Of a stretch of 64,000 nucleotides of DNA, positions 25,895 through 35,277 are shown piece by piece. Below the pieces are notes generated by a model. That model was given only the letters and a program-made list of their open reading frames with translations. It searched no databases and was not told the DNA's origin. How positions within the stretch are numbered: the stretch's first letter is position 1; the number at the start of each line of letters is the position of its first letter. Source of the DNA: UBA1413 sp964567485 (GTDB taxonomy: Bacteria > Bacteroidota > Bacteroidia > Bacteroidales > Prolixibacteraceae); NCBI GenBank assembly GCA_964567485.1, contig CAZMMX010000005.1:60212-124211 (forward strand). Reading direction: 5' to 3'. The position numbers and the translations under genes were made by a program.

Positions 25895-28633
25895 TCAGCG
25901 GTCGCTGCGGCCCGATTCGGCAATCATTTGCCGAAGCATGGCATTGAATTTTTCTTTCTCCGGAAGCTCTTCCAGGGCGGTATGGAGGCGGTAACGCCAG
26001 TAATGGTCGGGATTTCCCGGCTGGTTGATGCGTTCGGCCCCCGGGTCGGGATGGCGCAGTTCTTCGTCCATCCCCAGCAGGTCCTGAAGGGGAAAGACGG
26101 TCCACATGGCCGGGGACCAGAGATGCTGAGCCACGATCTCCCTGACCATTTCCGGGGTACAGGTAGCCGGGGCATCTCCCTGGTGTCCCAAATTATGGGT
26201 ATAAAACTTTTGGGTTCTCTCCCTGTCTTCCTCCCACCATCCCCTGATGGTGGAAGTATCATGCGACGAGGGGGTGGCCACCGACAGGTAGGGGTAGTGG
26301 GCGGGATGGCCGAATTCTAACTTTGGATTCTTGGGCATTCGCTGGACCTCCAGGCTGAGAATTCCCAGGTCGTTCATGACATCGGGCACGCAGGCGGGAA
26401 CCATGCCCAGGTCTTCACCACAGAGAAGCATCTCGGTGGCCGATTTGATGGCCGGAAGTTTCTGCATGGCCTTTCCCCGCCAGAACTCCTCATTGCGGCG
26501 GTAGAAGTAGTCAATATAGATCTCGTCGAGAAGCCTTCGGGTTTCCGGGTCCAGTTCCCTGTAGGAGTGGGTCGCATGGAAGGAGTTCCGCGGAAACCAG
26601 GCATTCCCTCCCGACCCGGGGGCTTCCAGGAAAAGCACCTCCGCCACCAGGGAGAAAAGCCCCTGTTTCAGACGGTTAAGATAAGACCTGCGGTCGGCAT
26701 CGTCGTCGGGTGATGGCGTGAGAAAAGCCTCAATCTTCTGCTGGTTGTCGAAGGAGGGGCGCAGGGCATAGCACCCCGGAGCATACTCCTCCAGAAAGGT
26801 GGCCTTCACCCCGGGGGTGAGATCCCCGAAGAGATCTGCCAGGAAGTGATCACGGATGTAAGGCTTGCAAAACCTGTTTTCATCAAACCGGATTCCTTTG
26901 TAGAGAATCTCGCCGCGTGAATACGGGATGCTGGGATTGAAATAGCCCATAAGACCCTGCACCTGACGGGCAGGGATTTCCCAGATGCGGAAGAAGCCCA
27001 GGATATGGTCGATACGGAAGGCGTCGAAGTATGAAGACATCTGACGGAGACGCTGCTGCCACCAGCTGAAATTATCGCTGGCCATGGCCTCCCAGTTATA
27101 GGTGGGAAAGCGCCAGTTCTGGCCGGTGACCGAGAAGTCGTCGGGAGGGGCTCCCGCCTGGCAGTCCATGTGAAAAAGACGGGGATTCAGCCAGGCATCC
27201 ACGCTGTTGCGGTAAATGCCGATGGGGATGTCGCCCTTGAGGACCACCCCCCGGGACCGGGCATACTCAGCAGCTTCCAGGAGCTGGCAGTGCGCCTGGT
27301 ATTGTATGAAATAGTGGATGGCGATGTCGTCATAATGGGGAGCCGCCGGGTCGGTCAGCTCCCTGAGGAGCCCCGGAGTCAAGGCGGTAAATCCGTCCCA
27401 GCGGGTGAAATCAGGGGTGTTGAAAAGATCCCTCAAATAGGAAAAGGCGGCATACGGCTTCAGCCAGTGCTCATTGCGGCTGAAAAAGGCCAGAAAGGCA
27501 TCATCTGCCAGGAACTCCTCCTTTTGCTGGTCGTAGATAAGCTTAAAAAAACGCGACTTCAGGGTCATCACGGCTTCATAGTCGATCTTCCCCAGCGAAT
27601 CGAGGTATTCTCCCTGGGCATCGACGATCCTTTGGGTAATGGCTGAATGGAGCTTTCCGATTTTCAACAAGTTGATATAGAGGGGATGAAGGGCAAAAAC
27701 CGAGATGGCAGCATAGGGATAGGAGTCGTGCCAGGTATGGGTGGCCACGGTATCGTTGACGGGAAGGATCTGGATCATGGTGATGCCCACGGAAGATGCC
27801 CAATCGGCCAACAACGTAAGGTCGGAGAATTCTCCCACGCCGAACCCTTTTTCCCTGCGCAGCGAAAAAACGGGGATGGCCACGCCGGCACCCTTCCAGG
27901 GAGCCCCAGGGAAGGAGAATTTCTCATCCCTGATTTCCATCACCTGGGGTACCGATGCGCCAGACAGGGTGATGGTCCGGTCCTCTCCCTCTTCCCAGAG
28001 TGGTCTGTTATTTTGGGGGTCGAGGATGAGATATTTGTATTTCAGGGGAAAGTCGCCCAGGGGTACGGCGACTTCGCACGACCACTCCGGGAACCGGCTG
28101 TTTCCGGCCTTCAGGGCTTTCCCGGCATCCCAGCTCCCCAGCAGGGAGGAGCTTCCGCAAACGGCCAGCTGCTGACCGGGCACTACCCGCGGTGCCAGAG
28201 GGCGGAAACGGATCACCACGCTCTTTTTCTTTCCGGAGAGACGGGGAGGCTGATCAGCCGTCACCTCTTCAGGCCTGAACACCGCCTTGGTAAAAGCTGA
28301 GGAACAGAGGGCATAGCCGGGATCTGACATCGGGCGCCACCGGTCGCGCAGCACCACCCATTCCTGATCTCCCTCCCGGGGCTGGTAAGTGCGGTCTCTC
28401 CCCCACTCCCTGATGACGGAACCATCGCAGCTATTCCTGATGAAATAACGGTAATGGAGGGGATCCAACGCGTTTGTTTCCAGACGGAAACGCCATAATC
28501 CGCCGTTCTCCGGAGAATAATCCATCGCCGTGGCCTTCTCTTCGGAACCACTCCCCAATAAGGGGTGCGACCCCACCAGCATCAGCTGCTGACCAAACCA
28601 GGTCTTATATTCTATGTTAAATTCTATCAACAT
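25895..28633 (-). CDS. malQ: 4-alpha-glucanotransferase, DPE2-like (GH77 with two N-terminal CBM20 domains)
   Basis: A 912-residue cytoplasmic glucanotransferase that moves alpha-1,4-glucan segments between maltose, oligosaccharides and glycogen/starch. Two starch-binding CBM20 domains come first (about residues 1-110, with GSHPLLGSGSEEKA and LHYRYFIRN; and about 135-240, with VCGSSSLLGSWDAGKA and LKYKYLI). The GH77 barrel follows: FRIDHILGFFRIWEIP near residue 541 holds the nucleophile Asp, LLCGEDLGMVP near 737 the acid/base Glu, and SSHDTSTIRGWWEED near 789 the third Asp. Size and order match DPE2-type enzymes of plants and Bacteroidota. It is monocistronic and divergent from the metal ABC operon. 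Confidence 0.95.
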   Translation of the reverse strand: MLIEFNIEYKTWFGQQLMLVGSHPLLGSGSEEKATAMDYSPENGGLWRFRLETNALDPLHYRYFIRNSCDGSVIREWGRDRTYQPREGDQEWVVLRDRWRPMSDPGYALCSSAFTKAVFRPEEVTADQPPRLSGKKKSVVIRFRPLAPRVVPGQQLAVCGSSSLLGSWDAGKALKAGNSRFPEWSCEVAVPLGDFPLKYKYLILDPQNNRPLWEEGEDRTITLSGASVPQVMEIRDEKFSFPGAPWKGAGVAIPVFSLRREKGFGVGEFSDLTLLADWASSVGITMIQILPVNDTVATHTWHDSYPYAAISVFALHPLYINLLKIGKLHSAITQRIVDAQGEYLDSLGKIDYEAVMTLKSRFFKLIYDQQKEEFLADDAFLAFFSRNEHWLKPYAAFSYLRDLFNTPDFTRWDGFTALTPGLLRELTDPAAPHYDDIAIHYFIQYQAHCQLLEAAEYARSRGVVLKGDIPIGIYRNSVDAWLNPRLFHMDCQAGAPPDDFSVTGQNWRFPTYNWEAMASDNFSWWQQRLRQMSSYFDAFRIDHILGFFRIWEIPARQVQGLMGYFNPSIPYSRGEILYKGIRFDENRFCKPYIRDHFLADLFGDLTPGVKATFLEEYAPGCYALRPSFDNQQKIEAFLTPSPDDDADRRSYLNRLKQGLFSLVAEVLFLEAPGSGGNAWFPRNSFHATHSYRELDPETRRLLDEIYIDYFYRRNEEFWRGKAMQKLPAIKSATEMLLCGEDLGMVPACVPDVMNDLGILSLEVQRMPKNPKLEFGHPAHYPYLSVATPSSHDTSTIRGWWEEDRERTQKFYTHNLGHQGDAPATCTPEMVREIVAQHLWSPAMWTVFPLQDLLGMDEELRHPDPGAERINQPGNPDHYWRYRLHTALEELPEKEKFNAMLRQMIAESGRSDR

Positions 28634-28696
28634 GGTAGAAGAATTTGAATGGCTGAATTTAAAGATTTTTAGTATGACAGATTACCGGTCCTGAGA

Positions 28697-28729
28697 TTTT
28701 ATTCCCGGATGCAAAATATTACTTTTGCA
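28697..28729 (+). promoter_or_regulatory. Putative promoter and overlapping palindrome of the metal ABC operon
   Basis: TTTT (28697-28700), 19-base spacer, TACTTTTG (28720-28727) fits a Bacteroidota promoter. A palindrome TGCAAAA-N6-TTTTGCA (28710-28716, 28723-28729) overlaps the -7 box, as expected for an operator of a metal-dependent repressor such as Zur or a Fur relative; that reading is inference. Confidence 0.45.
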
Positions 28730-28835
28730 AATAGTGAGATCTCTGCGGCTCCATTCTCCCTGAAAAAGGTTGCCCGCCATCAGGGGTAGCCCATCAGGCA
28801 GGAAGGACGGAACACAGGAATAAGAACAGGAAATT

Positions 28836-29693
28836 ATGAGGAAGTTTTTTATACTGGCAGGTGCCCTGGTACTTTGGAGTTGCGGAATGCGGGGACCCCG
28901 GGAAGGGGAAAAACCGGTTGTGCTGGTGAGCATTCTGCCCCAGAAAACCTTTGTGGAAAAGATCGGCGGCGGGGATTTTACGATTTCCGTCCTGATTCCC
29001 CATGGAGCCAATCCCACCACTTATACCCTGTTGCCGGCACAAATGGCCGAAATTTCCGCAGCCCGTATATGGCTGAAAATGGGATACGTCGGTTTTGAAC
29101 TCTCCTGGGGAGAGAGAATCAGGGAGGCCAATCCCCTGATGGAGGAGGCAGATCTGTCAGAAGGGCTCGAATTGATAGGGATAACCCCGGCCAGAGAACC
29201 GGGGGGGAGGTCAGGCATAGACCCCCATACCTGGATGTCACCGGCCAATGTCAGGATCATGGCTGGCCGCATCCTGGAGGAACTCGTGAAAATCAACCCT
29301 GCAAAAAAGAAGGAGTATACGGCCCGGTTTCAGGAGTTTTTGAAAGAGATAGATACCACTGACGCGGATATCAGGGAAATCCTGAAAGATTCCCGCGGAA
29401 AGAAGGTGATCTCCTACCACCCATCGCTGACCTATTTTGCCCGGGATTACGGGCTGGTGCAGCTCTCGGTCGAACAAGGGGGAAAAGAGCCCACGCCGGC
29501 GCATCTGGCGCAACTGGCTGAGACGGCGCAGGCAGAAAACATCAGGGTGATCTATATTCAGAGTGAGTTTGACAGGGAGCTGGCAGCGGTATTTGCCACG
29601 GAAATCGGGGGCAGCGTCATCCAGATATGGCCCCTTAATCCCGACTGGAGCGCCAACCTTACCGGAATCGCCCGGCAAATCAGCGGGAACTGA
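28836..29693 (+). CDS. Metal ABC transporter substrate-binding lipoprotein (ZnuA/TroA type)
   Basis: A 285-residue cluster A-I binding protein that captures Zn2+ or Mn2+ in the periplasm. A lipoprotein signal (MRKFFILAGALVLWSC) anchors it. Metal ligands are suggested by IPHGANPTTYTL (His near residue 54), DPHTWMSPAN (near 128) and SYHPSLTYFARDYGL (near 193), plus a C-terminal acidic ligand in the QSEFDRE region. It lacks the long His-rich loop common in ZnuA, so Zn versus Mn is not settled. Its stop overlaps the ATPase start by one base, forming an operon of three. Confidence 0.9.
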   Translation: MRKFFILAGALVLWSCGMRGPREGEKPVVLVSILPQKTFVEKIGGGDFTISVLIPHGANPTTYTLLPAQMAEISAARIWLKMGYVGFELSWGERIREANPLMEEADLSEGLELIGITPAREPGGRSGIDPHTWMSPANVRIMAGRILEELVKINPAKKKEYTARFQEFLKEIDTTDADIREILKDSRGKKVISYHPSLTYFARDYGLVQLSVEQGGKEPTPAHLAQLAETAQAENIRVIYIQSEFDRELAAVFATEIGGSVIQIWPLNPDWSANLTGIARQISGN

Positions 29694-30451
29694 TGGAAAA
29701 ACCGCTGGTCCACATCAACCATGTGACCTTTGCCTGGGAACGGGAACCCGTACTGGAAGAGGTAGACCTGAAGATCTTTGACCTTGACTTCATCGGAATG
29801 ATAGGTCCCAATGGCGGCGGAAAGTCGACTCTGATCAGGATCATCATGGGGATTATCCAACCCGACAAGGGAAAGCTCTATTTCAGGGAGGACCTGCCGC
29901 GGGTAAAAAGGCCCATCGGCTACCTTCCACAGGTCAAAAACATAGACCGCCAGTTTCCCATTACCGTCATGGATGTGGTACGTTCGGGCTCCCTGATGCG
30001 TCACGATCCCTTTGCCAGTGCTGCAGAAGAACGAAACAGAGCTCTGGAACTCATGGAAGAGATGGGCATCGCCGCCCTGGGTCGCAAAGCCATCGGGGAA
30101 CTCTCAGGGGGACAGATGCAACGGGCGTTTTTATGCCGGGCGCTGATCAGCGATCCCCGGTTGTTGATCCTCGATGAACCCGACACCTTCGTCGACAACC
30201 GGTTTGAAGGGGAACTCTATGAAAAACTGAGAGTGCTCAACGAAAAGATGGCCATCCTTCTGGTATCGCATGACGTGGGGACCATCGCCAGTTACGTACG
30301 CACCATTGCCTGCGTCAACCGCCGGCTCCATTATCACCACTCCCCCATTATCACCCCCGACGATCTGAAGGCCTACAACTGCCCCATCCAGGTCATCACC
30401 CACGGGGATATTCCCCACACCGTCCTTGAAAAACACAACCATCATGGATGA
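29693..30451 (+). CDS. Metal ABC transporter ATP-binding protein (ZnuC type)
   Basis: A 252-residue ABC ATPase that powers metal import from the cytoplasmic side. Walker A GPNGGGKST (residues about 37-45), Q-loop in YLPQVKNIDRQFP, signature LSGGQMQRAFLCRAL near 138, Walker B LLILDEPD near 157 and the switch His in LLVSHDVG near 192 are all present. The C-terminal part contains many His (RRLHYHHS, EKHNHHG), fitting a zinc-related role. It overlaps the upstream binding-protein gene (ATGA) and the downstream permease gene. Confidence 0.93.
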   Translation: MEKPLVHINHVTFAWEREPVLEEVDLKIFDLDFIGMIGPNGGGKSTLIRIIMGIIQPDKGKLYFREDLPRVKRPIGYLPQVKNIDRQFPITVMDVVRSGSLMRHDPFASAAEERNRALELMEEMGIAALGRKAIGELSGGQMQRAFLCRALISDPRLLILDEPDTFVDNRFEGELYEKLRVLNEKMAILLVSHDVGTIASYVRTIACVNRRLHYHHSPIITPDDLKAYNCPIQVITHGDIPHTVLEKHNHHG

Positions 30452-31271
30452 ATTCCTGCGGCTTTTCACCTTTGGCTTCTTCCAGAAGGCACTCCTGGCC
30501 GCGCTGTTCACCAGCATATCGGCAGGAATCACGGGAACTTACATCGTTTCGCGAAGAATCGTCTTCATCAGCGGGGGGATCACCCATGCCTCCTTTGGGG
30601 GGATTGGCCTGGCCTTCCTCCTGGGTTTTAACCCCCTGGCTGGAGCTGCCCTTTTCGCCATACTCACCGCCTTCGGCATCCAGTTCTTCTCCGACAGGAT
30701 TAATATCAGGGAAGATTCCTCCATCGCCATCTGGTGGTCACTGGGTATGGCCATGGGCGTAATCTTTGTGTTTCTCACCCCGGGGTATACCCCCAACCTG
30801 ATGAGTTACCTCTTCGGCAACATCCTCACGGTAAGAAGCATGGAACTTTGGGCCATGCTCGCGCTGCTTCTTCTCCTGGGGGGATTTTTCATCTTTTGGT
30901 TCCGTGAAATCCTGTACATCGCCTTTGACGAAGAATTCGCCCGGGCTTCCGGAATACCCGTCAATTTCCTCAATTACGGGATCATGACCCTTATCGCCCT
31001 GGTGATGGTCATGAATATCAGAGCCGTAGGCATCATCCTCATCCTTTCACTCATGACAGTACCCCAGGCCACGGCGAACCTCTTCACCCGCGATTTCCGG
31101 AAAATGATGATCCTTTCGGTCCTCTTCGCTTTTGCCGGCACCTTCTCCGGACTGATCATCTCCTATTTTTTGAACATTCCTTCAGGGGCGTCCATCATTT
31201 TCACCCTGATCCTCATTTTCGGAGCCATGAAACTGCTTAAACCAGGGAAATGGAACCATGTAAAGGGATGA
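30444..31271 (+). CDS. Metal ABC transporter permease (ZnuB type)
   Basis: A 275-residue permease of the ABC-3 family with about eight membrane helices. FTSISAGITGTYIVSRRIVFISGGITHASFGGIG is the family's opening and includes the coupling loop; LFTRDFRKMMILS follows a helix near the C-terminus. I chose ATG 30444 (MDEFLRLF), which overlaps the ATPase stop by 8 bases; another ATG at 30426 would add six residues. The operon is binding protein, ATPase, permease in that order with all genes overlapping. Confidence 0.92.
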   Translation: MDEFLRLFTFGFFQKALLAALFTSISAGITGTYIVSRRIVFISGGITHASFGGIGLAFLLGFNPLAGAALFAILTAFGIQFFSDRINIREDSSIAIWWSLGMAMGVIFVFLTPGYTPNLMSYLFGNILTVRSMELWAMLALLLLLGGFFIFWFREILYIAFDEEFARASGIPVNFLNYGIMTLIALVMVMNIRAVGIILILSLMTVPQATANLFTRDFRKMMILSVLFAFAGTFSGLIISYFLNIPSGASIIFTLILIFGAMKLLKPGKWNHVKG

Positions 31272-31344
31272 TCTTCACCGGTCAGGAAGTGACCTTGCCG
31301 GAAACAGGGCAGGATTGGAGCGGGGGTAAAGCAATGATAAGAAA

Positions 31345-32688
31345 TTACCGGCCCTGGAGTTCGTTGCGGAAAGAGCTGCGGACACAACGGAAACCGATAT
31401 AGGACTTGGTGGTATCCTGGTATTCATAGGAGCGGGTCGATGACCTGATGAAATATTCGGCATCCTTCCAGGAGCCTCCTCTGACCACCTTGCGTTTCAT
31501 GACCGGAGGGTCATCGGGGTGTGCATGGTATTCGACTTCGGGATTCAAATCGTTGGCCAGGTCATAGCCGGCTTCGAAATAGGCGCTGCTGGTCCATTCA
31601 GCCACATTTCCCGCCATATCGTAAAGGCCGAAGTCGTTGGGATCGAAGGAGCCGGTACGCATGGTGGTCACGTTGGTTTCGCTATCGGCCACATAATTTC
31701 CCCGCAGGGGCTTGAAATTGGCCACAAAACATCCCTGGCTGTTCCGGGTATAGTAGCTGCCCCACGGGAATTTGGTATTCTGCCGTCCTCCCCTGGCCGC
31801 CATCTCCCACTCCGATTCGGTGGGCAGGCGGAAGTCATGCGCCGGGGTGTCGTTCATGCGGGAGCGGTAATTTTCGTTCAGCTGGGTGCGCCAGTTGCAA
31901 AAAGCCCGTGCCTGTTCCCAACTTACCCCCACCACCGGATACTCATAAAACCCGGGATGCGAAAAGTACTTGTAAGTCAACGGCTCATTGTAAGAATAGG
32001 AAAAATCACGCACCCAGCAAAGGGTATCGGGGTAAATGGGTACAGTCTCATGCATGATAAAGGAACTGCGGTTTTCAATGGGGACCTCCTCACCGCGGCT
32101 GTTGATTACGGTTCCTTCATACCGTTGTTCCTCAAAGTTATAACTGTTGACCCGGCGTGCCGCCTGACGGTAATCGATCCAGTAGTAATCATAAACCAGC
32201 TTGCGGCTGTCAATCTCCCTGCGGCCGCTGAACCGCTCTTCCCCGGGAAGGTAAAGCTCTTCCAAAGCCAGGCGCACATCGGGGTCCTGCCAGTTAATCC
32301 GGGGCTTCCAGTTAATCACAGGCTGCTCCAGGGGAACCCCCGCCGGAGTCTCGCTCCTGAGGAACTCTGGATCGGTCTCCCCCAGCATCTTGCGGGCAAG
32401 GGAATCCCTGACCCATACCACAAACTGTGTATACTCGTTGTTGGTAATCTCGGTATCGTCAATCCAGAAGGCATCCACGGAAACGGTCCTAATCCTGCTG
32501 TCTTCGGTGATCTCGTCATCACTGGGACCCATCTGGAAGGCATCGCGCTGTATGTACACCATCCCGTGCGGCGTGGGCTCAAACCACATCCCCCGGTTCC
32601 TGATCTCTTCGGCATTGTAAATATCGGCCTGTTTGCAGGCCGGCAGCAGAAGAACAACAAAACATATGAACCGGAACCTTCTGATCAT
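31345..32688 (-). CDS. Second GldK-like FGE-sulfatase-fold lipoprotein
   Basis: A 447-residue outer-membrane-type lipoprotein (MIRRFRFICFVVLLLPACKQ, lipobox LPAC) closely related to the gldK product at 36267-37628. Long identical blocks occur in both: DDTEITN, RREID, SYSYNEP, YPVVGV, FKPLRGNY, SYDPNDFGLYDM/SFDPNDFGLYDM, DDPPVMKRKVVRGGS and DTTKS(F/Y)IGFRCVRS. It has the formylglycine-generating-enzyme fold (SUMF1), as GldK and GldJ do, without evidence for enzymatic activity. It lies after gldN but beyond a terminator, so it is probably separately expressed. Its role may be an alternative or auxiliary ring component of the type IX secretion system or a GldJ-like partner. Confidence 0.83.
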   Translation of the reverse strand: MIRRFRFICFVVLLLPACKQADIYNAEEIRNRGMWFEPTPHGMVYIQRDAFQMGPSDDEITEDSRIRTVSVDAFWIDDTEITNNEYTQFVVWVRDSLARKMLGETDPEFLRSETPAGVPLEQPVINWKPRINWQDPDVRLALEELYLPGEERFSGRREIDSRKLVYDYYWIDYRQAARRVNSYNFEEQRYEGTVINSRGEEVPIENRSSFIMHETVPIYPDTLCWVRDFSYSYNEPLTYKYFSHPGFYEYPVVGVSWEQARAFCNWRTQLNENYRSRMNDTPAHDFRLPTESEWEMAARGGRQNTKFPWGSYYTRNSQGCFVANFKPLRGNYVADSETNVTTMRTGSFDPNDFGLYDMAGNVAEWTSSAYFEAGYDLANDLNPEVEYHAHPDDPPVMKRKVVRGGSWKDAEYFIRSSTRSYEYQDTTKSYIGFRCVRSSFRNELQGR

Positions 32689-32741
32689 CCCTGATTTTTC
32701 CTTTTCAATCTAACGCAGCGGATTAATAAATAGTACTTTCT

Positions 32742-32777
32742 GAAAAAAAGGCCTTATGAGATTTCCCATAAGGCCTT
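32742..32777 (-). terminator. Rho-independent terminator after gldN
   Basis: On the minus strand AAGGCCTTATG, loop of 8, CATAAGGCCTT followed by TTTTT: an 11-bp perfect stem 18 bases past the gldN stop. It separates the T9SS operon from the second gldK-like gene. Confidence 0.9.
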
Positions 32778-32794
32778 CTGACCTGTGCATGGGA

Positions 32795-33649
32795 TCAGTA
32801 CTCCCAGAGGTCCTGTTCAAAATTGAAAATCTTGTCTTCCAACCTCTTTGATTCCAGCATGGCCTCCTTACCGCTCAGGTACTGGCTGATGGTACGGTTG
32901 TTATAGACATTGGATTCCTGGACGATATAGCTGTTGAAATAGCGCTTGATGAAGAGGTCATCGAAGGTCATCCTGCGGGCATCGTTATAAGGATTGAAGA
33001 CCTGGTTGCCGGCCAGGAGCTCCCGGGCTTCGGGGTAATATACCCAGAAAACCTTTCTTCTCTGCAGGGGGCTTCCCTCCACGTCCTGACGGTAAAACTC
33101 CTGGATGGGACAAATCCCGACGATCCGTACCTGAAGACGGCTGTTCTGCTTATCAAAATACCACTCCTCTTTGATCATAAACTGTTTGATTTCCTCAAGA
33201 CGGATCTCCCCTTCAATGGTACGCGTTTCCATTTCCCCGGTATCGAAATTCTGCACGTCCCTGGTCACGGTTTCGGCGCCAAAGGCGGTTTTCACTTCTG
33301 CCATGGTCAGCGGGGTCTTGAAATCATCATCGTTACGGGCGTCATAAGCAGTGATCTGACCGTTCTCGACGCCTTTCAGGAGCAGCCCTGCCAGGTTGGT
33401 AAGGCCCTCAGAGGGTACCGTAGGAAAATAAAGGGGCTGGTTGATCTTTTCCCTGACATCGATAATGCGCCAGACCATTTGAGACCAGAAGACATCGGCC
33501 TCACGCACCATGGGTATGGGCATGGGCTTTTTCTGGAAAACATCCTGACGCTTGAATGCCCCGTTGATGATCTGGGCGCCGGCCTCTCCCACCGGGAGAA
33601 ATCCCAGGGCGACACAGGCCATGAGGAATGTAAAAACGACTCTCTTCAT
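32795..33649 (-). CDS. gldN: Type IX secretion system protein GldN/PorN
   Basis: A 284-residue periplasmic protein with a signal peptide (MKRVVFTFLMACVALGFLPVGEAGAQ). GldN/PorN joins GldK in the periplasmic ring of the T9SS. FYPEAR-type sequence WVYYPEARELLAGNQVFNPYNDARRMTFDDLF and VWRIIDVREKINQPLYFP are family hallmarks. It starts 2 bases after the gldM stop and is the last gene before the terminator, consistent with the standard gldK-L-M-N order. Length is typical. Confidence 0.93.
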   Translation of the reverse strand: MKRVVFTFLMACVALGFLPVGEAGAQIINGAFKRQDVFQKKPMPIPMVREADVFWSQMVWRIIDVREKINQPLYFPTVPSEGLTNLAGLLLKGVENGQITAYDARNDDDFKTPLTMAEVKTAFGAETVTRDVQNFDTGEMETRTIEGEIRLEEIKQFMIKEEWYFDKQNSRLQVRIVGICPIQEFYRQDVEGSPLQRRKVFWVYYPEARELLAGNQVFNPYNDARRMTFDDLFIKRYFNSYIVQESNVYNNRTISQYLSGKEAMLESKRLEDKIFNFEQDLWEY

Positions 33650-33651
33650 TG

Positions 33652-35256
33652 TTATCTGATTTTAAAACTGATGGGGTCGAGGGTACGATCGGTACCGTCA
33701 TCACCCCTGGCCTTAATATTATCAAAATAGATGATGCTGCCCACGGCGAGATTGCGAAACTGGGCCTTCTGTTCGGCAGTAAAACGGTTACCCGTTGATT
33801 TCCATGTATTCACATAACCTCCTGCCCCTGTCAGCGAGACATCGAACTGGGTGACCGCAAAACGGAGGTCAAAGTCAAAATCCTCAAGCACTGCCATCAT
33901 GCCATCTTCCAGCAGGATATCCTCCTTTTTGATGTTTCCCCCGGAAAGATTGGCGATTTTGGCCACCGGATCGGGGACCCTTTTCACCCTGAAATTCATG
34001 GTTCCCATGAGCCGCTCGCCCCCGGAAAGCCGGGCATATACCGATACCGTGGTTTTCCGTCCCTGTTCATCAAGGTCGGTGGGGAACACCTGCATTTGTG
34101 TGCCCGAGGGAGTAATCCTGCCGTTGGTCATTTCAATCCTGAGGTTTTCCTTGGCGATTCCCGGAACCGAAACATCGACGGGATTGGCAATTCCCCGGTA
34201 AAAGACATTCATCTTGGTGGGGGAGATGGTTACCCCGGGGCGGGTGACCTGGTATTCCTTTTCAAAGGGATAACTGCGCACCAGGCCTTCCGGCGTTTTG
34301 TAGTTGAGCACACCGCTCCACTTGAAGGTTCCGGGTTCCGAAGGTCTCAGGCTGTAAAGAGCCTTACCATCGACGATGGGAAGGGCCCGGCCGTTAACAA
34401 TGATTTCGGGGTCAACGGTCGTGTCAATGGCAGCCAGGAAGATTTCGGCGTTGTACTCCTCACCCTGCAAAATGATGGAGGAGTTGGCAATCACCTGGGC
34501 ATCAAGCTTGTTAAATTTATAGCTGGCAGCATCGATCTTGGAGTACAGGTAATTGAGCAGGTTGGCCTCCGAGTTCTTGGCATCGATCTGGATCTTCGAA
34601 AGCAGTGTCAGTATCGATGCCAGGGGTTTGTTCTCGAAGTAAAGAGATTCCCAGGTGGCGCCCCCGCTTTTAAGGTTGAACCGTGGATCACGGGTCTCCA
34701 GTTCCTGCGAGATGACCTCCTTCAGCTCACTATCGTCATCATCGATGATGCCAACCATGAAATCTTTGTATTCGTTTATTTTGGATTTCAGGTTGCTGGC
34801 CCTTTTTTGGGCGATCATAATTTCAGAAGGGGCATTGATGTCATCTTCTTTTTTCACCACCAGGGTGTCACCGGTCATGGTCCTCACCGTGATGAACTCA
34901 CCCCGGTCGGGGTTTTCGATATCGGTCTTTTCGGCATCGGAGCCAACGGCCAGCTCTTCCTTGAGCCGCCAGATGTAATGAACCAGACTGTCAGTCCGGG
35001 ATCTTACCTGGTCAGCTTTGGTCTTCCAGTCAGCGACTTTGGCGGGATTCTCGGCATAGGCCTGTTCAAAGGCGAGATATATCTGCTTATTCTTGGAGTC
35101 TACCGCACCAAACGTCTGGATAAGGCTGCCGTCAATGACCCTGAATGCTTCCAGGGTTTCGGCGGCAACGTTGAGTGCAAGCATCGCCGTCAAAACCAGG
35201 TACATCATGTTGATCATCCGTTGCCTCGGTGTTTCCGGGCAGTTTTTTATTGCCAT
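33652..35256 (-). CDS. gldM: Type IX secretion/gliding motor protein GldM/PorM
   Basis: A 534-residue inner-membrane protein with a short cytoplasmic N-terminus, one membrane helix (MINMMYLVLTAMLALNVAAE) and a long periplasmic part. In known systems GldM forms a dimer of elongated periplasmic domains and, with GldL, turns proton flow into motion transmitted to the GldK/GldN ring. The N-terminal NCPETPRQRMINMMYLVLTAMLALNV block is almost invariant in the family. Residues 60-220 are helical; the rest are beta-rich domains. It lies 21 bases after gldL and 2 before gldN. Confidence 0.95.
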   Translation of the reverse strand: MAIKNCPETPRQRMINMMYLVLTAMLALNVAAETLEAFRVIDGSLIQTFGAVDSKNKQIYLAFEQAYAENPAKVADWKTKADQVRSRTDSLVHYIWRLKEELAVGSDAEKTDIENPDRGEFITVRTMTGDTLVVKKEDDINAPSEIMIAQKRASNLKSKINEYKDFMVGIIDDDDSELKEVISQELETRDPRFNLKSGGATWESLYFENKPLASILTLLSKIQIDAKNSEANLLNYLYSKIDAASYKFNKLDAQVIANSSIILQGEEYNAEIFLAAIDTTVDPEIIVNGRALPIVDGKALYSLRPSEPGTFKWSGVLNYKTPEGLVRSYPFEKEYQVTRPGVTISPTKMNVFYRGIANPVDVSVPGIAKENLRIEMTNGRITPSGTQMQVFPTDLDEQGRKTTVSVYARLSGGERLMGTMNFRVKRVPDPVAKIANLSGGNIKKEDILLEDGMMAVLEDFDFDLRFAVTQFDVSLTGAGGYVNTWKSTGNRFTAEQKAQFRNLAVGSIIYFDNIKARGDDGTDRTLDPISFKIR

Positions 35257-35277
35257 GGCTTAAAGTGCTTCGTTCAT

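Noticed and set aside
31519..32694. A 391-residue open frame on the plus strand opposite the second gldK-like gene
   Set aside because: Antisense shadow of a gene with strong FGE-fold motifs; no signal peptide or domain of its own.
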